This document shows positions 38,501-44,328 of a stretch of 64,000 bases of DNA, piece by piece. A program made the position numbers and the translations under genes. The first letter of the stretch is position 1. Each line of letters starts with the position of its first letter. The DNA comes from CANJXF01 sp043775015 (lineage in GTDB: Bacteria > Verrucomicrobiota > Verrucomicrobiia > Limisphaerales > CANJXF01). Below the pieces are notes generated by a model. The model searched no databases, had not been told where the DNA came from, and was given only the letters and a program-made list of their open reading frames with translations. The DNA lies in the NCBI GenBank assembly GCA_043775015.1, contig JAYVSV010000047.1, positions 87,367-151,366 of the forward strand. The letters run 5' to 3'.

Positions 38501-39925
38501 AACCAGCGCAACTGGATAACTCATCCCACTAAATTATCGAGCAGCGATTGGTATGTCATGGACATCATGCCTTCTGCTGGAAATCCGATGGATTCCTCTG
38601 CGCGTCTGGACGGCTTCATCATCGATGGTGCCGACAATGCTCTTAACATCTGGGGCCTGGAAGCGTCGGCTTCTCCGGTCTTCGCCAACTGCGTGTTTAA
38701 GAACACCCGGAACCCCGCCATCTACCTTCAAGACTGCTCGCCGTCCTTCCAGGACTGCACTTTCGATAACAACAACACACTCGGAACTTCATCCAGTGGC
38801 GGAGCTCTTAGTGCGTGGAACTGCACCGTGAATATCGACCGCTGCATGTTCCGCGGAAACCGAGCTTCTTACGGTGGTGCCATCGCCGGTGGCGGTGGTG
38901 CCTTCCATATCGCGAACTCTCTGTTCAGCGGCAACCGTTCCACCTACTATGGTTCCGCTCTCAGCATCAATGACCCGTTCGTTCTGCGTAACTGCACCGT
39001 CACCGGCAACCGTTCTCTCCAAACTTACGGGGCGGTTTCTGGCGGTACGGTTACCCTGATCAACTCAATCGTCTGGAATAACCAAGGTAATTCTGGCTTT
39101 GATTTTCAGTCGCAGTTTGACGTCGGCGACTCACTCACGCTCAGCAATACCATTGCGCAAGGTTATAACCCTGATGACTACTGGTGGGTCCAGGGCAGCG
39201 GCATCAGCAGCGCAAATCCGCTCTTCCTTGCGGCAGTGAATCCAGCGAGTGCGCCAACCACCGTCGGCGACTTGCGCGTTGCTTCCTGCTCGCCAGCCAT
39301 CGACAGCGGGATCAATGCGGAAACCGTTGGGCTGATCGACATCGTCGGCAATCCGCGAATTGCGGGAGCTGCTACGGACATGGGTGCATACGAAGCACTC
39401 CCCAGCTCGCTTTTGATGGTCACACTTCAACCGACGAGCACCTTCGGTAATGGTTCCACTTCTGTACAATTCTCGGTAGTCGTCAACCAAACCAACGTTA
39501 ATTATCAATGGGAAAGTAATATTTCCAACCTCTTCACAGCACTGTCCAACGGCGCCGGTTACTCAGGCGTGACGACTGCAACATTGACGCTGACCAATCC
39601 CGCTCCTTCTCTGAACACAAACGAATATCGCTGTCGCATTCAGGACTCGTCTGGATGCGTGGTTTACTCTCAAGCGGCGCGCTTCCATTTTCTCCTTAGC
39701 CCCGTGATCTCCACCGCGGTAATTGCCAGTGGTCAATTGAAAATCGAATTCACCAGTTCACCTGGCGCGACTTTCACAATCTTCGGAACGACGAATATTT
39801 CCCTCCCGATAAGCCAGTGGACCCTGTTAGGCGGTGCCGCAGAAATTTCTCCGGGTCAATTCCAGTTCACAGAATCAATCGTCATAAACCGTCCCGCGCA
39901 ATTTTATCGAGTAAGGTCTCCATAA
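23549..39925 (+). CDS. Giant multimodular secreted beta-helix protein (5458 aa)
   Basis: GTG 23549 (an ATG at 23570 is an equal candidate) opens a signal peptide (LRRLWFLFPFVLLPLVETTA). The protein has ten copies of one architecture: an opening strand such as VLYVNASASG---NGSSWANAF, a EIWVAQGTY step, YGGF-GTET-RNQRNW, a long right-handed beta-helix with GGAI/GGGI turns, and a choice-of-anchor-Q end (SPAINAG ... DLGAYE). Modules begin near 23660, 26112, 27670, 29044, 30589, 32153, 33700, 35279, 36845 and 38299; repeats 2-10 are about 1.37-1.58 kb. Between modules sits an Ig-like domain opening with a conserved Cys (such as SQTVCEGN). Module 1 is longer, with a helical insert (24560-25160). The end is the shared C-terminal module (FYRVRSP). 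Probably a surface adhesin or fibre. Confidence 0.88.
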   Translation: MTTNFPAMPSNSVLRRLWFLFPFVLLPLVETTARASPTIMRVNQNAPVSSRRDGTSWANAYVNLSMAISNANPTANSPVEIWVAQGTYKPTASTNRNATFGLKSYMSIMGGFAGIETTPEQRLFFQNATVLSGDIGQPQINPIKDSTNAQPFYNSVYPVDVEDSGLRDNCYNVVTAVGVTNAALEKLIIAGGCANGLNTNGQPYSPTQIEDMATMALTEETQGAAFNAFMAGKPMAELGRAIAGGGIFVSDRFERSSAEPTLVVERCIVMGNYALGYGGGIAVQQADIFVLDSYISGNRSGAEGGGFWGQNQHSAFIGCEFRANTALLSGAGIHQESWPSTKTVVPSLSDSQFKAQTTLSRQEYHNFVASGLAMFKLSALSSFVPLDDVDQREASYRESERFQAYVVEKDMIMGRTALALMAVKGLYTAYETGQGSLSLGLIKYKSGGAMNAYAVVAAAVALVDAGFAIAQWAGVSPDNQHVKNWQAFSGPFNKYATINGLAMTISIAAICHFTDCNESIETSAWDVKHWQRLAFNRSDPRTITNCRFIDNLAGSTGGGVFVLYDNVDIEGCEFTGNRADVGGGGLYQGGWNSSFVLNSAFRNNHSILGESAIANKSHCLAEIVNCTIINNGSEDTNGYAVSSDSGAEVQIANSILWGNTNALATNSLGGADVFVPTRASIIQSALSATPPDTNTIKDLKSAGASYVDYIGLCEISHSCVQSLKRLPIGQDHFEKFVLAAGDLEKARGLAADFDYGEPRGLLRLFSFYNTGEGIRPNLLKNGNINSDPMLTVHFESRFIGLQPGEFSPVIDAGTGLRLDNGWVDSGTGTDIVGEARVKGGSIDMGCIESQLPPTMYVRPAFVGGNGSGANWANATTNLQFALNSGGSVFVAAGTYKPPENNPANRFILKNGCKVFGGFNPAAGITNLAQRNFTTNKTIISGDIGAIGNDSDNSRTLFYAEDVDGPQEDISEGRLETFVDGFIFTKARGLAVGGVPDAAIVAIRSAFEIRNCTFEDNRTAGRGAAVYSTGTAYGPILTNCVFTDNHATQDGGAIFYGSRLWARNCQFLNNSSGGSGGAVWLDSAFGYFWNSLFANNAATNNSANGGAIYSSEADLVLYSCTLANNQVRSSSPTTRGGAAVYFVNNGANKYFSAKECIFWQNRVLNSSASLERQQYSYVVPDSQKLFYVRDSIVEGVQPAAPYQPDPRNLDLDPQFVDATGGNFRLRPYSPAIDAGQRELGGSDPNIDLDGFPRVANVRLDLGAYEFQDAPIFISADLKLTRECRSEGSIIYLTFTNASALGTNGVGLSFQWQLNRNDGNGFLPITNGSDYAGVTTTNLTILHPSFENNGYRYRIFATNPNLSFSSGSAYLFVQPSRLYVKADATGKGTGRDWTNAFPTLRAAQDAIDLFEPELICAEVWVAAGTYLPTSDGDTNKTFYLRPNVAFYGGFGGWETTRSQRNWRTNLTILSGNLGNPASISDNSLTLFRAPSQPPVDATAILDGFILRDAQYHALDLLAGSPIVRNCDFVSNLCDSAVSSWQSAPQFENCRFMDNVSVFSTFRSFSATNTLINCLFARNQSPHLGGAISSYSSKMILQNCTIADNHSENDGGGIYLQGNGGQFTLISSILWGNQSGSDASAFAAQIHNDHNAASVTLSNSIVSGLPLPAINGNQAFDPLFVGSANYQLTAFSPAINAGGPTNSLTVQTDLAGTNRVTGGAVDCGAYEFQGTPAITPALLVQLPNPVTTCVGAGPVGFTVVGTNNPEIVYQWQVNSGGGFVTLSNNATYTISVSSNSSTLTIPSPTLGLNSNLYRVTIPAINYTNPAVSLTVLPPSVLYVNASASGSTNGSSWANAFTQLEDALDIANGCNEIWVAQGTYQARTDQFNFRPNVPLYGGFIGTETLRNQRNWTNHPTVLLAKTNSVIFRGRGDLQLIDGASVLDGFNLHSAQIVPAISLYQASPVIQNCTFENLPGSAMDNSFSSPAISNCVFTACQGGAVRNSRCAPTFMNCLFARNTNGSIGGAIFNNAASPSIENCRFETNSATSGSAIENDNGSSPVISRSVFVGNRSSSGGTVFNNVGTSVQLINCLFAANQSDHLGAAIANNGAELLLLNCTMANNQAARGGGGMFVYGGHVTSVNSIFWGNSVQDLTFIPNREVEQIGTMPGATLSVTNTCIEGLSAYVGNGNVRYDPLFTDAGGGNFRPGASSPALNSGNNSAVADVAADLDGSSRIFGGSVDLGAYERQSAAGSIVLLLAAPKSQSVCIGETATFTAIAETNYGGALQWQVNTGSGFIDVVADSTHQFTVSNGVYTLQVLNTTVLMTGRNYRVKVAAANYESSSAMLIVSQPGVIYVKANAVGANNGSSWAAAYTNLQQAFAQGNRCSEIWVAQGTYPATQAADGTYFFSMKPGLEVYGGFAGTEINRTDRNPALYKSILVGVAGAEAVVVSRGDFWTINASSVLDGFVIHAPDSHGIKNFRASPTIRQCMIDSQKGVSVAEAIAGAGIYNLNSSSPIISDCVLTNNSSGGIVNFNSSSPQISNCVFQANNNSGIINVSDSNPTINGCAFVNNHAMNGAGIFNQNSSPLIRRSRFESNVATNEGGGIFTISGTPVLEQLVMLNNQAVRGAAMSHAGGLVKLVNSTLYANQASGEAGGLFGNGAGIQVLNSILWANTAGVSGPTVEQAQIQINAGTVAISNSCVQGLNAFAGNGNISTDPLFVNPPLGNLSLAPHSPSINIGNNSFLTSAMAIDFAGNPRTNGIVVDLGAYEATSVSPPVTIFSTPISTTVCSASPASFTVVGAVPGTNFIWQVYDGTNFVDVISNSTYQVTNGTNSSVLTVSSAQAGSNYQIRFRVSGTTFTSVPVTLQVSLPQLWYVNATATNGTGDGLSWSNAFTDLHHAMEEVPDCSEVWVAAGTYIAMQGEMFHLRSAVAFYGGFSGTETNRNQRDWVQHQTILAASPDSDMMHNNGGETSVDRTAILDGFVISNAGNVSAAIQNHAASPTIRNCVFAGNNQRAVLNSDASPAFVSCVFSNNSGGGVLNWDSTVEFEQCVFSGNGISDGTVGAVYNQTSSTQFRDSIFKNNAALRGGAIANVLSSTSVVERCSFENNSAKVEGGAILGRQSSVSVRNSVVANNRSAGYGGAIANLSGQLELVQCTLAENTAAFSGGGVYGNASQSTARNSILWGNRVNTHGSTLQQAQLLDDNGILSATNSIIEGFTAVSGANNSAANPIFVNPVAGDFSLMKNSPAINSGNATETLAGSIDYPGQPRLVGGGLDRGAFEFQSAPGAALLFARLPQSQTVCEGNSVSFEVVSLGSSNGALQWQKFSGSVFTNISNAGSYAITTNGPTNSLAISQATLSMDGNLFRFVIPSSDYTSPEITLHVNAASVVYVNGSNAVSGNGFTWATAVKTLPEAVALWTPCSEIWVAAGTYVQTNNAGFGVSLALPSPMRIYGGFVGTETNRNQRNWPANVTRLATSSTRPLFENFGSLATIDHLAVLDGLTFSGAKGNAIFNHLASPTIRNCTFENNSVAIFNSQQSSPLIANCVFRNNTNLFGGAVYSHASSPTIEDCVFQNNRSLERGGAMLMIGGNAVVTRSQFLNNRSEKFGGAIFVEGDGYMSVAQSSFVSNSAADWGGAFTISESAGIISDCLFARNRSDYRGGAITVLASDVAVKNCTIVENEAGWTGGGIQVYDPGLTITNSILWSNRQGNTQESLERRQIAYSLSATPVVVNTVVEGLDALSGNGNQNFDPLFVNAAFGNFRLTQFSPAINSGVGIAAGTTDLDGNPRVVDGTLDRGAFEFQTATGTDPRFYLYQMPQSATVCVGDSAFLSFTFLPNPVLSYMWQLNTGSGWSTAPINNGTYFLTVTTNSSTLMVSNVTVGMSGTQYRFIASSNNFPSTFASPPATITVSVPGVLFVKQNAVGNNSGTDWANAFTNLNLAINAANRCSEIWVASGNYLPSTNGAVAMKDGVEIYGGFAGAETSVSQRNWTNNPTILSGNSASGYLVNNGFYAPVTRAAALDGFIITGTNLTTGLVNTHASPTIRNCQFISNRYIASSVTSDSHPLFENCLFYSNNFGAIDIRDNSSAVITNCAFNGNTTEGQGGALSVLNSTVVVDRSSFASNFSAYGGGAIFLNQGGGITARHCIFTGNSANGEGAALLAEPGASVVTMTNCLIVRGSAFTGGGVSSYAPITVVNCTFAANTAYARGSGLFISGTTGSVRNTILWANSDTYSAYGNLELAQLEAPGATILIANSVLQGLSNYVGNSNVPYDPLFVDAAQNNFRLQDNYSPAANAGNNSYIAGVGSDLDNNARIFSSTAVDIGAYESLTFSGTPVYILKQPESVVTCNGETVNFSVTGASGMGAGFTWQKKSPGGIFETVVAGGNYSIATNNSSSTLTIQNVSTSLSGSEFRIRYLPPSGQYFSPPAQLTVTAPKVIFVKATGYVDGDGESWSTPYTSLQTALAAASSCRPEIWIAAGTYYPTAGTNQSDSFDIPNGIRVYGGFAGTETLLSQRNWTSNQVVLSGDIGAIGNTNDNSSYVVSFNGLGNPINQSTILDGVTIERGQSAGLIIFYASPTVRNCVVRSNNGSGLNLTGGGPRVEQCTFHSNRGASGANVTDAVNAAFVNCHFSGNTSASLGGGISLVNSTVGLTNCLVSGNTASFGAGVGSFGGTASMINCTVVGSASTGSSGAGLGASSGNWSVRNSILWGNRAGALETEAAQLSFSGSFSVSYTAIQGLSGFNGNFNQGADPIFAAPVLATLAPTLLGDYTLGTCSALLNDADASALAGITNDLAGNPRQANGGPDPGAFELQTLGGDPVYIASQPTNIIYCSSQSNFFQVTASFSNLNVLTYQWKIFDPNSATFLPVTNSAVFSGANTPKLDVQSPTPDLSAAQFRVTVTTPIGCSAISQSAQLLIPSQQTYVRAGAPPGGNGLSWATAYTNLQSAILSTCAPEIWVAEGTNFSSTAFTLRNGVAVYGGFTGTETNRNQRNWITHPTKLSSSDWYVMDIMPSAGNPMDSSARLDGFIIDGADNALNIWGLEASASPVFANCVFKNTRNPAIYLQDCSPSFQDCTFDNNNTLGTSSSGGALSAWNCTVNIDRCMFRGNRASYGGAIAGGGGAFHIANSLFSGNRSTYYGSALSINDPFVLRNCTVTGNRSLQTYGAVSGGTVTLINSIVWNNQGNSGFDFQSQFDVGDSLTLSNTIAQGYNPDDYWWVQGSGISSANPLFLAAVNPASAPTTVGDLRVASCSPAIDSGINAETVGLIDIVGNPRIAGAATDMGAYEALPSSLLMVTLQPTSTFGNGSTSVQFSVVVNQTNVNYQWESNISNLFTALSNGAGYSGVTTATLTLTNPAPSLNTNEYRCRIQDSSGCVVYSQAARFHFLLSPVISTAVIASGQLKIEFTSSPGATFTIFGTTNISLPISQWTLLGGAAEISPGQFQFTESIVINRPAQFYRVRSP

Positions 39926-40038
39926 TGATTTTTGTGGCCAGCTTTGTCTTGCAACGAAAATTCATTCCCCGGTTCTTAGGTTGAGCGATCTGAGTGAGGA
40001 TTCGCTTCTCTTCACCCACTCTATTAATTATTTTAGTC

Positions 40039-40112
40039 ATTCGCGGGCTGGCGCGCGTGTGCCTTACGCGGCGGTGTCGGGGTGGGTTGTTCCATGCGTC
40101 TCTCACGCTCCA
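40039..40112. repeat. Direct repeat copy 2 right of the giant gene
   Basis: Matches 23284-23357 at 70 of 74 bases in the same orientation. The similarity stops there; the following 40113-40362 is G+C-rich, has spurious open frames and appears to be the rest of a dispersed repeat, with no supported gene. Confidence 0.9.
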
Positions 40113-40362
40113 GCTCAACTCTTGCTCAAATGTTTTCTCCACCCCTACCGCCCGGCTGCGTCGGGTATGCGAGCATCGCAGGTCGTATTTCGGTGGGCTG
40201 CCCCTCCTTGCCGCTCCCACTCGCGCGCCCGACCGAGCGGCTCTCTTCATCCACGCGGCCGACAAATCAAACTGTCCTGGTTGTGCCAGCCACCACGGGC
40301 GTGCGAGGAGAGGCACAAGGACAAGAAGCTTGCCCCGCTTCGCGGGATGGCGTAACAAAAAA

Positions 40363-40391
40363 AAAGCGCCCATCTTTCACGAGGGCGCTTT
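40363..40391 (-). terminator. Rho-independent terminator of the exported-protein gene at 40411
   Basis: A nine-base stem (AAAGCGCCC at 40363-40371 with GGGCGCTTT at 40383-40391) and 11-base loop, followed on the minus strand by a run of T residues (A-run at 40357-40365 on the plus strand). It lies about 20 bases beyond the stop of the minus-strand gene. Confidence 0.85.
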
Positions 40392-40410
40392 GGAACTGGT
40401 CGATAACAAA

Positions 40411-41196
40411 TCAGCGTGGCAGGGACGTTGAGAGAACCACGTTGCTCCCGGAATCAAGCAGTGAGAGAGAACGCAAATCCAAAACGGAAGGAGCCAGCGC
40501 GGGCCAGGTGTCGATCACCAGTTGGCCATTGGCATCACTGCTGACCGCCTCAAAAATATTCGATGAATTTAACGCCAGATGGTATTGATTAGTGGCTGAA
40601 AGTCCGCCCGCCAGCAATTTGAATTTCGTATTCGTCGAATTACTTTTCAGGCTGATTGATCCAGCCGCCGTATTATTTGTACCAGAATTCGCCAAGTTCT
40701 TTTTCACGAGATATTGATACGAGGTGCTGGTGTTGATCCATGCGACCAAAACCGTTTGCGAATTCGTGTCGGTCACGCCAATTGCGCGAACGTTGAACAA
40801 CGGGTCAATTGCTGCGGGAAGCGACTTGTTTTTTCCGTTCCCATTTTTGGAATACAGCACAGTCGCTGTCCCTCTGCTATCAGTGGTGAATTCACCAATC
40901 GGAACACTATTGGTATCTTCCCCGGCGATGGCCACGAGTTGATAGCCGGTTTCAGCGCTCAAACCCGAAACCTTTAAACGGAATGTCTCTTTGGACGAGT
41001 TGCCTTGCATATTGCTTTGCAAACGCAATGTCCCGACCGCCGCAGGTGCAATCACGGTCGGCGTTAAGTCGTTGCGCGTCTGGTAATGCGAAACCATGGT
41101 GCCACGACGGGTGACGGGCGGCACGGCGTTGCTCTGCAAAGCAAGAACGGTTGACGCTATCACTGTAACCAATAAAAGGAATTGTGTTCTTTTCAT
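40411..41196 (-). CDS. Exported two-repeat hypothetical protein
   Basis: 261 residues with a signal peptide (MKRTQFLLLVTVIASTVLAL). Two similar halves are visible: GTLRLQSNMQGNSSKETFRL with LSAETGYQLVAI, and GSISLKSNSTNTKFKLLAGG with LSATNQYHLALN; each is a short strand-rich unit of about 90 residues ending near FTTDSRGTATV or SSDANGQLVID. This resembles CHRD-like or DUF-type beta-sandwich pairs in exported proteins. Function unknown. Followed by a strong terminator, so it is monocistronic. Confidence 0.75.
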   Translation of the reverse strand: MKRTQFLLLVTVIASTVLALQSNAVPPVTRRGTMVSHYQTRNDLTPTVIAPAAVGTLRLQSNMQGNSSKETFRLKVSGLSAETGYQLVAIAGEDTNSVPIGEFTTDSRGTATVLYSKNGNGKNKSLPAAIDPLFNVRAIGVTDTNSQTVLVAWINTSTSYQYLVKKNLANSGTNNTAAGSISLKSNSTNTKFKLLAGGLSATNQYHLALNSSNIFEAVSSDANGQLVIDTWPALAPSVLDLRSLSLLDSGSNVVLSTSLPR

Positions 41197-41400
41197 AATG
41201 TCACATTGCCTATTTTTAAATCATTATCAAGCTAAAAAGTGGCCATTAAAAGGACATCATGCGCTGACCATTTTCTCTCCCAGCTCCGGTCGGGCTGGTC
41301 CTCCCTCCGCTGGGGATGGACAAAGAACAAACAAAAACATAACCTCAACCTTGTCCAAGGACTATAACACATGGACTGGACCAGAAAAGTGACCCGTTCA

Positions 41401-42207
41401 ATGAAAATAAAATTGAAAGCAGCATTTCTATTCGTGGTCTTTTGCGCGGTCAGCCGTATGTCCGCTGATGAAATTGCGCAACCACTTTCTCAGGCGCACG
41501 CTCACAACGACTATTTGCATCAGCATCCTCTCTCCGACGCGCTGGCACATGGTTTTTGCAGCGTGGAAGCGGACATCCATCTCGTCAACGGTGAGTTGCT
41601 CGTGGCGCATGATCTCGCGAAGACGACACCGGAACGCACGTTGCAAGCGCTGTATCTGGAGCCACTTCGTCGCCTCGTAAAAAAGAATGCTGGACGCGTT
41701 TACCCGCACGGCCCCGAATTCACGCTGCTCATCGATCTCAAGACCGATTGGCCGTCCATCTACCCGATTTTGCGGGTGGCTCTCACCAATTACGCCGACA
41801 TCCTCACCACTTTTCGCGGCCCGGAAAGGCAAACCAATGCCGTGGTCGTCATCCTCACAGGAAACCGCAATCGCGCCATGTTTGACGGCGAGACCGTCCG
41901 TTACGCTGCGTTCGATGGCGAGTTGAGCGATCTGGAGAAAAATTCATCCGCTGCAACCATCCCGTGGATCAGCGCCAGGTGGAGCACTCATTTTAGCTGG
42001 CGCGGGATTGGCACAATGCCAGATCAGGAGCTGCAACAATTGCGAACCATCGTCGGAAAAGCGCACGCCCAAAAGCGACGCGTTCGATTTTGGGATGCGC
42101 CGGACAATGCCGTTGCCTGGCAAACGATGCTCGCGGCTGGAGTCGATCTGATCAACACAGATGACCTGCCGGGATTGGAAAAATTTCTGAAGAAATCAGC
42201 GCGTTGA
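41401..42207 (+). CDS. Exported glycerophosphodiester phosphodiesterase-like protein
   Basis: 268 residues from ATG 41401, which opens the signal peptide MKIKLKAAFLFVVFCAVSRM; the ATG at 41371 would add ten polar residues. The PLC-like TIM-barrel fold is suggested by QAHAHNDYLHQHP, then HGFCSVEADIHLVNGELLVA (acidic pair and His as in GDPD), TLLIDLKTDWP, and RVRFWDAPDN near the end. The family hydrolyses glycerophosphodiesters, or phosphatidylinositol in relatives. Likely periplasmic. Confidence 0.78.
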   Translation: MKIKLKAAFLFVVFCAVSRMSADEIAQPLSQAHAHNDYLHQHPLSDALAHGFCSVEADIHLVNGELLVAHDLAKTTPERTLQALYLEPLRRLVKKNAGRVYPHGPEFTLLIDLKTDWPSIYPILRVALTNYADILTTFRGPERQTNAVVVILTGNRNRAMFDGETVRYAAFDGELSDLEKNSSAATIPWISARWSTHFSWRGIGTMPDQELQQLRTIVGKAHAQKRRVRFWDAPDNAVAWQTMLAAGVDLINTDDLPGLEKFLKKSAR

Positions 42208-42353
42208 ATCTTCGTTTTTATCGAGCTGTTCGCAGGCAATGATAGGGCTGATCCGTTGCGCTTTTTTCCGTCAGCCTGACCGCAAGCGGCGCGCTTCGGT
42301 CACGTAAAGCTTGACCCATGTCGCGGCGATGCAAAAGACTTGAGCGATAATCT

Positions 42354-42716
42354 ATGAACCAATCAACCAACATCGTTAGTATTCATCCTTACTTCAAAGT
42401 CGGGCCGGGAAAAATGGGTGAAGCAAAAGCTTTGCTCCCCGCGTTTGTGGCCCGGACTGCAACGGAGAAATCGAATCTCCATTATGATTTCACGATCAGC
42501 GGTGATGAAATCCACTGTCGCGAATTATATGTCGGCGCGGATGGTCTTCTGGCGCACCTCGACAACGTTGGTGCGTTGCTTGGGGAGATGTTGAAAATCG
42601 CTGACCTTACTCGAATCGAAATTCACGGTCCCGCCGAAGAACTGGCCAAGCTCCGAGGCCCGCTAGCGCATTTGAATCCGACGTGGTTCGTGTATGAATG
42701 CGGTGTGAACCGGTGA
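42354..42716 (+). CDS. Putative quinol monooxygenase-like (ABM fold) protein
   Basis: 120 residues. The dimeric alpha-beta barrel pattern is visible: SIHPYFKVGPGKMGEAKALL, then SNLHYDFTISGDEIHCRELY, GADGLLAHLDNVGALLGEML and the final strand LTRIEIHGPAEEL. Some ABM-fold proteins are quinol or heme monooxygenases, others sense or just bind small ligands, so the reaction is not assigned. Cytoplasmic and separate from neighbours by short gaps. Confidence 0.65.
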   Translation: MNQSTNIVSIHPYFKVGPGKMGEAKALLPAFVARTATEKSNLHYDFTISGDEIHCRELYVGADGLLAHLDNVGALLGEMLKIADLTRIEIHGPAEELAKLRGPLAHLNPTWFVYECGVNR

Positions 42717-42783
42717 CGCTGGGTGAAATTTTTGAGCGTGAGATGTTCGACTCGATTTTAATTAAGCTGCGCGGTTTGAAGGC

Positions 42784-43854
42784 ATGATGAAATTGTTATC
42801 TGCTGCAACACGAAACCTGAACCGGCGTCGATTCCTGGCAACCACCTTGAACGCGGCCGTCGGAGCGCAAATGGTTGGTTGGGGTTCAGCAGCCGCAGCG
42901 GGGCAGGGCCAATTAAATAAAAATAGTGACACGCTGATCGACAGCCACACACATTTCTACGACCCCACACGAGCCCAAGGAGTGCCGTGGCCACCTCGCG
43001 AACACAAATTGCTCTATCGCACGGTGCTGCCCAAAGACTACCGCGCCGTGCTCGTGCCGAGACCGATGGCGGGCACGATCGTAGTCGAGGCCAGTCCGTG
43101 GCTGGAGGACAACCAATGGATTCTGGACCTCGCGGCCCGCGAACCTTTCATCGTCGGCTTCGTCGGGAACCTGCCGGCCGGAACAAAAGAATTTCGTGAG
43201 CAACTGAAACGATTTGCGGCCAACAAAATCTTTCGTGGCATTCGCTTGCACGGAAGCAAGTTGGAGAGCGGTTCAAATACCGACGCACTCGTTGGCGATT
43301 TAAAATTACTGGCTAAACGCGATCTGTCACTGGATTTAGTCGGTGGTGCGGAAATACTTCCGGCTGCAAACCGGTTGGCGAAAGAAATTCCAGACCTTCG
43401 CATCATCATCGACCATCTCGCTGGCGTCGTGGTTGACGGCAAAGCGCCTCCGGCAATATGGCTGGAGCAGATGCAGACGCTGGCGCGACGGCGCAATGTT
43501 TTTTTCAAACTCTCCGGTTTGGTGGAAGGCACTGGGCGGAGTGACGGATCGGCTTCGACGGACGCGGCATTCTATCGCCCGGTGCTGGACGCGATGCTGA
43601 AAATATTTGGTTCCAGTAGGCTGATCTACGCGAGCAACTGGCCCGTCAGCGAGATGTTCGCGTCGTTGGACACGGTTCAAACGATCGTGCAGGATTTTAC
43701 CCGCAGCCGTGGACGCGGGACGGAGGAACAGGTTTTTTCGCAAAGTTCCAAAGCGGCGTACCGATGGACCGCTCGGAAGTGCTGCACAGGTCTGGAAAGA
43801 GATGGGGAAAAATGGTGCGCCCGCCGCGACTCGAACGCGGGACCCTCTGCTTAG
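42784..43854 (+). CDS. Tat-exported amidohydrolase_2 family protein (lactonase-like)
   Basis: 356 residues. A twin-arginine start (LNRRRFLATTLNAAVGAQMV) is followed by DSHTHFYDPTRA (metal-site HxH), VVEASPWLEDN, FRGIRLHGSKLESG, IIIDHLAGVVVDG and YASNWPVSEMF, in the order of the COG3618 / LigI-like amidohydrolases that open lactones. The usual Asp of GSDWP is Asn here (ASNWP). The reading frame does not end near the usual family end: after SKAAYRW it goes on for about 30 unlike residues (WTARKCCTGLERD, then KWCARRDSNAGPSA) that overlap the tRNA-Arg gene. The real C-terminus may have been changed by an event at the tRNA. Confidence 0.8.
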   Translation: MMKLLSAATRNLNRRRFLATTLNAAVGAQMVGWGSAAAAGQGQLNKNSDTLIDSHTHFYDPTRAQGVPWPPREHKLLYRTVLPKDYRAVLVPRPMAGTIVVEASPWLEDNQWILDLAAREPFIVGFVGNLPAGTKEFREQLKRFAANKIFRGIRLHGSKLESGSNTDALVGDLKLLAKRDLSLDLVGGAEILPAANRLAKEIPDLRIIIDHLAGVVVDGKAPPAIWLEQMQTLARRRNVFFKLSGLVEGTGRSDGSASTDAAFYRPVLDAMLKIFGSSRLIYASNWPVSEMFASLDTVQTIVQDFTRSRGRGTEEQVFSQSSKAAYRWTARKCCTGLERDGEKWCARRDSNAGPSA

Positions 43855-43889
43855 AAGGCAGATGCTCTATCCAACTGAGCTACGGGCGC
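43813..43889 (-). tRNA. tRNA-Arg (anticodon UCU), CCA encoded
   Basis: On the minus strand a full cloverleaf folds from 43889 to 43813: seven-base acceptor GCGCCCG with CGGGCGC, D-arm GCTC/GAGC, anticodon stem TCTGC/GCAGA around the loop CTTCTAA (anticodon TCT), T-arm CCGCG/CGCGG with TTCGAGT, then discriminator A and an encoded CCA. The amidohydrolase reading frame overlaps its 3' half on the other strand. Confidence 0.97.
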
Positions 43890-43979
43890 AAATGATTGAC
43901 CGGCATTCACGATTGGCCTGAACCAAAACCAATGGGGCTGCTTTTGGAAAGCAACGATTCCATTGTGCGGAAAAGCGGT

Positions 43980-44175
43980 ATTCCAAAACGTGCCGTCAGG
44001 AAGCATTTTGCGCAGATTCGAGTTTCCGGCAAGTTGATTCGTCGCAGGCGGAAGACCAAAGTTCTGACTGCCGCCTAACTCCGCCTTTGCGTCTGGGAGA
44101 AAGAAGTGCGAAAAAATGACGAGAATAAAATCATCGCACGCAGGTTGAAATTTTCCTTATTCATAGGCGCGATGC
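43980..44175 (+). pseudogene. Decayed tyrosine recombinase (integrase) N-terminal relic
   Basis: The frame reads IPKRAVRKHFAQIRVSGKLI then RRRRKTKVLTAA, a TAA, and continues in the same frame LRLCVWEKEVRKNDENKI and AMRRYQELM. The VSGKLIR--KT-VLT-AKLRL pattern followed by a helix ending AMRRYQELM resembles the N-terminal arm and SAM-like core-binding domain of phage-type integrases; the stop takes the place of a Lys. No catalytic Arg-His-Arg-Tyr part remains. It begins about 90 bases from the tRNA-Arg, a classic integrase target. A shorter similar relic is at 57436. Assignment from memory of the family. Confidence 0.55.
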
Positions 44176-44328
44176 GTCGTTATCAAGAACTGATGATCCC
44201 TTGATTGATCAAGGTCGAGTGGCGGCGCACAAACTCATCACCAAGAAAGCTGGCGGAAGAAGAATTTTCCCTGAACCGTGTAGCGACAAAGCAAATTCGT
44301 TTCATTTGCTTCGAACGATATGACTCTG

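Noticed and set aside
40082..40588. 168-codon frame and overlapping frames right of the giant gene
   Set aside because: Pro/Ser/Arg-rich, runs through the dispersed repeat and the terminator into the antisense of the 40411 gene; not a gene.
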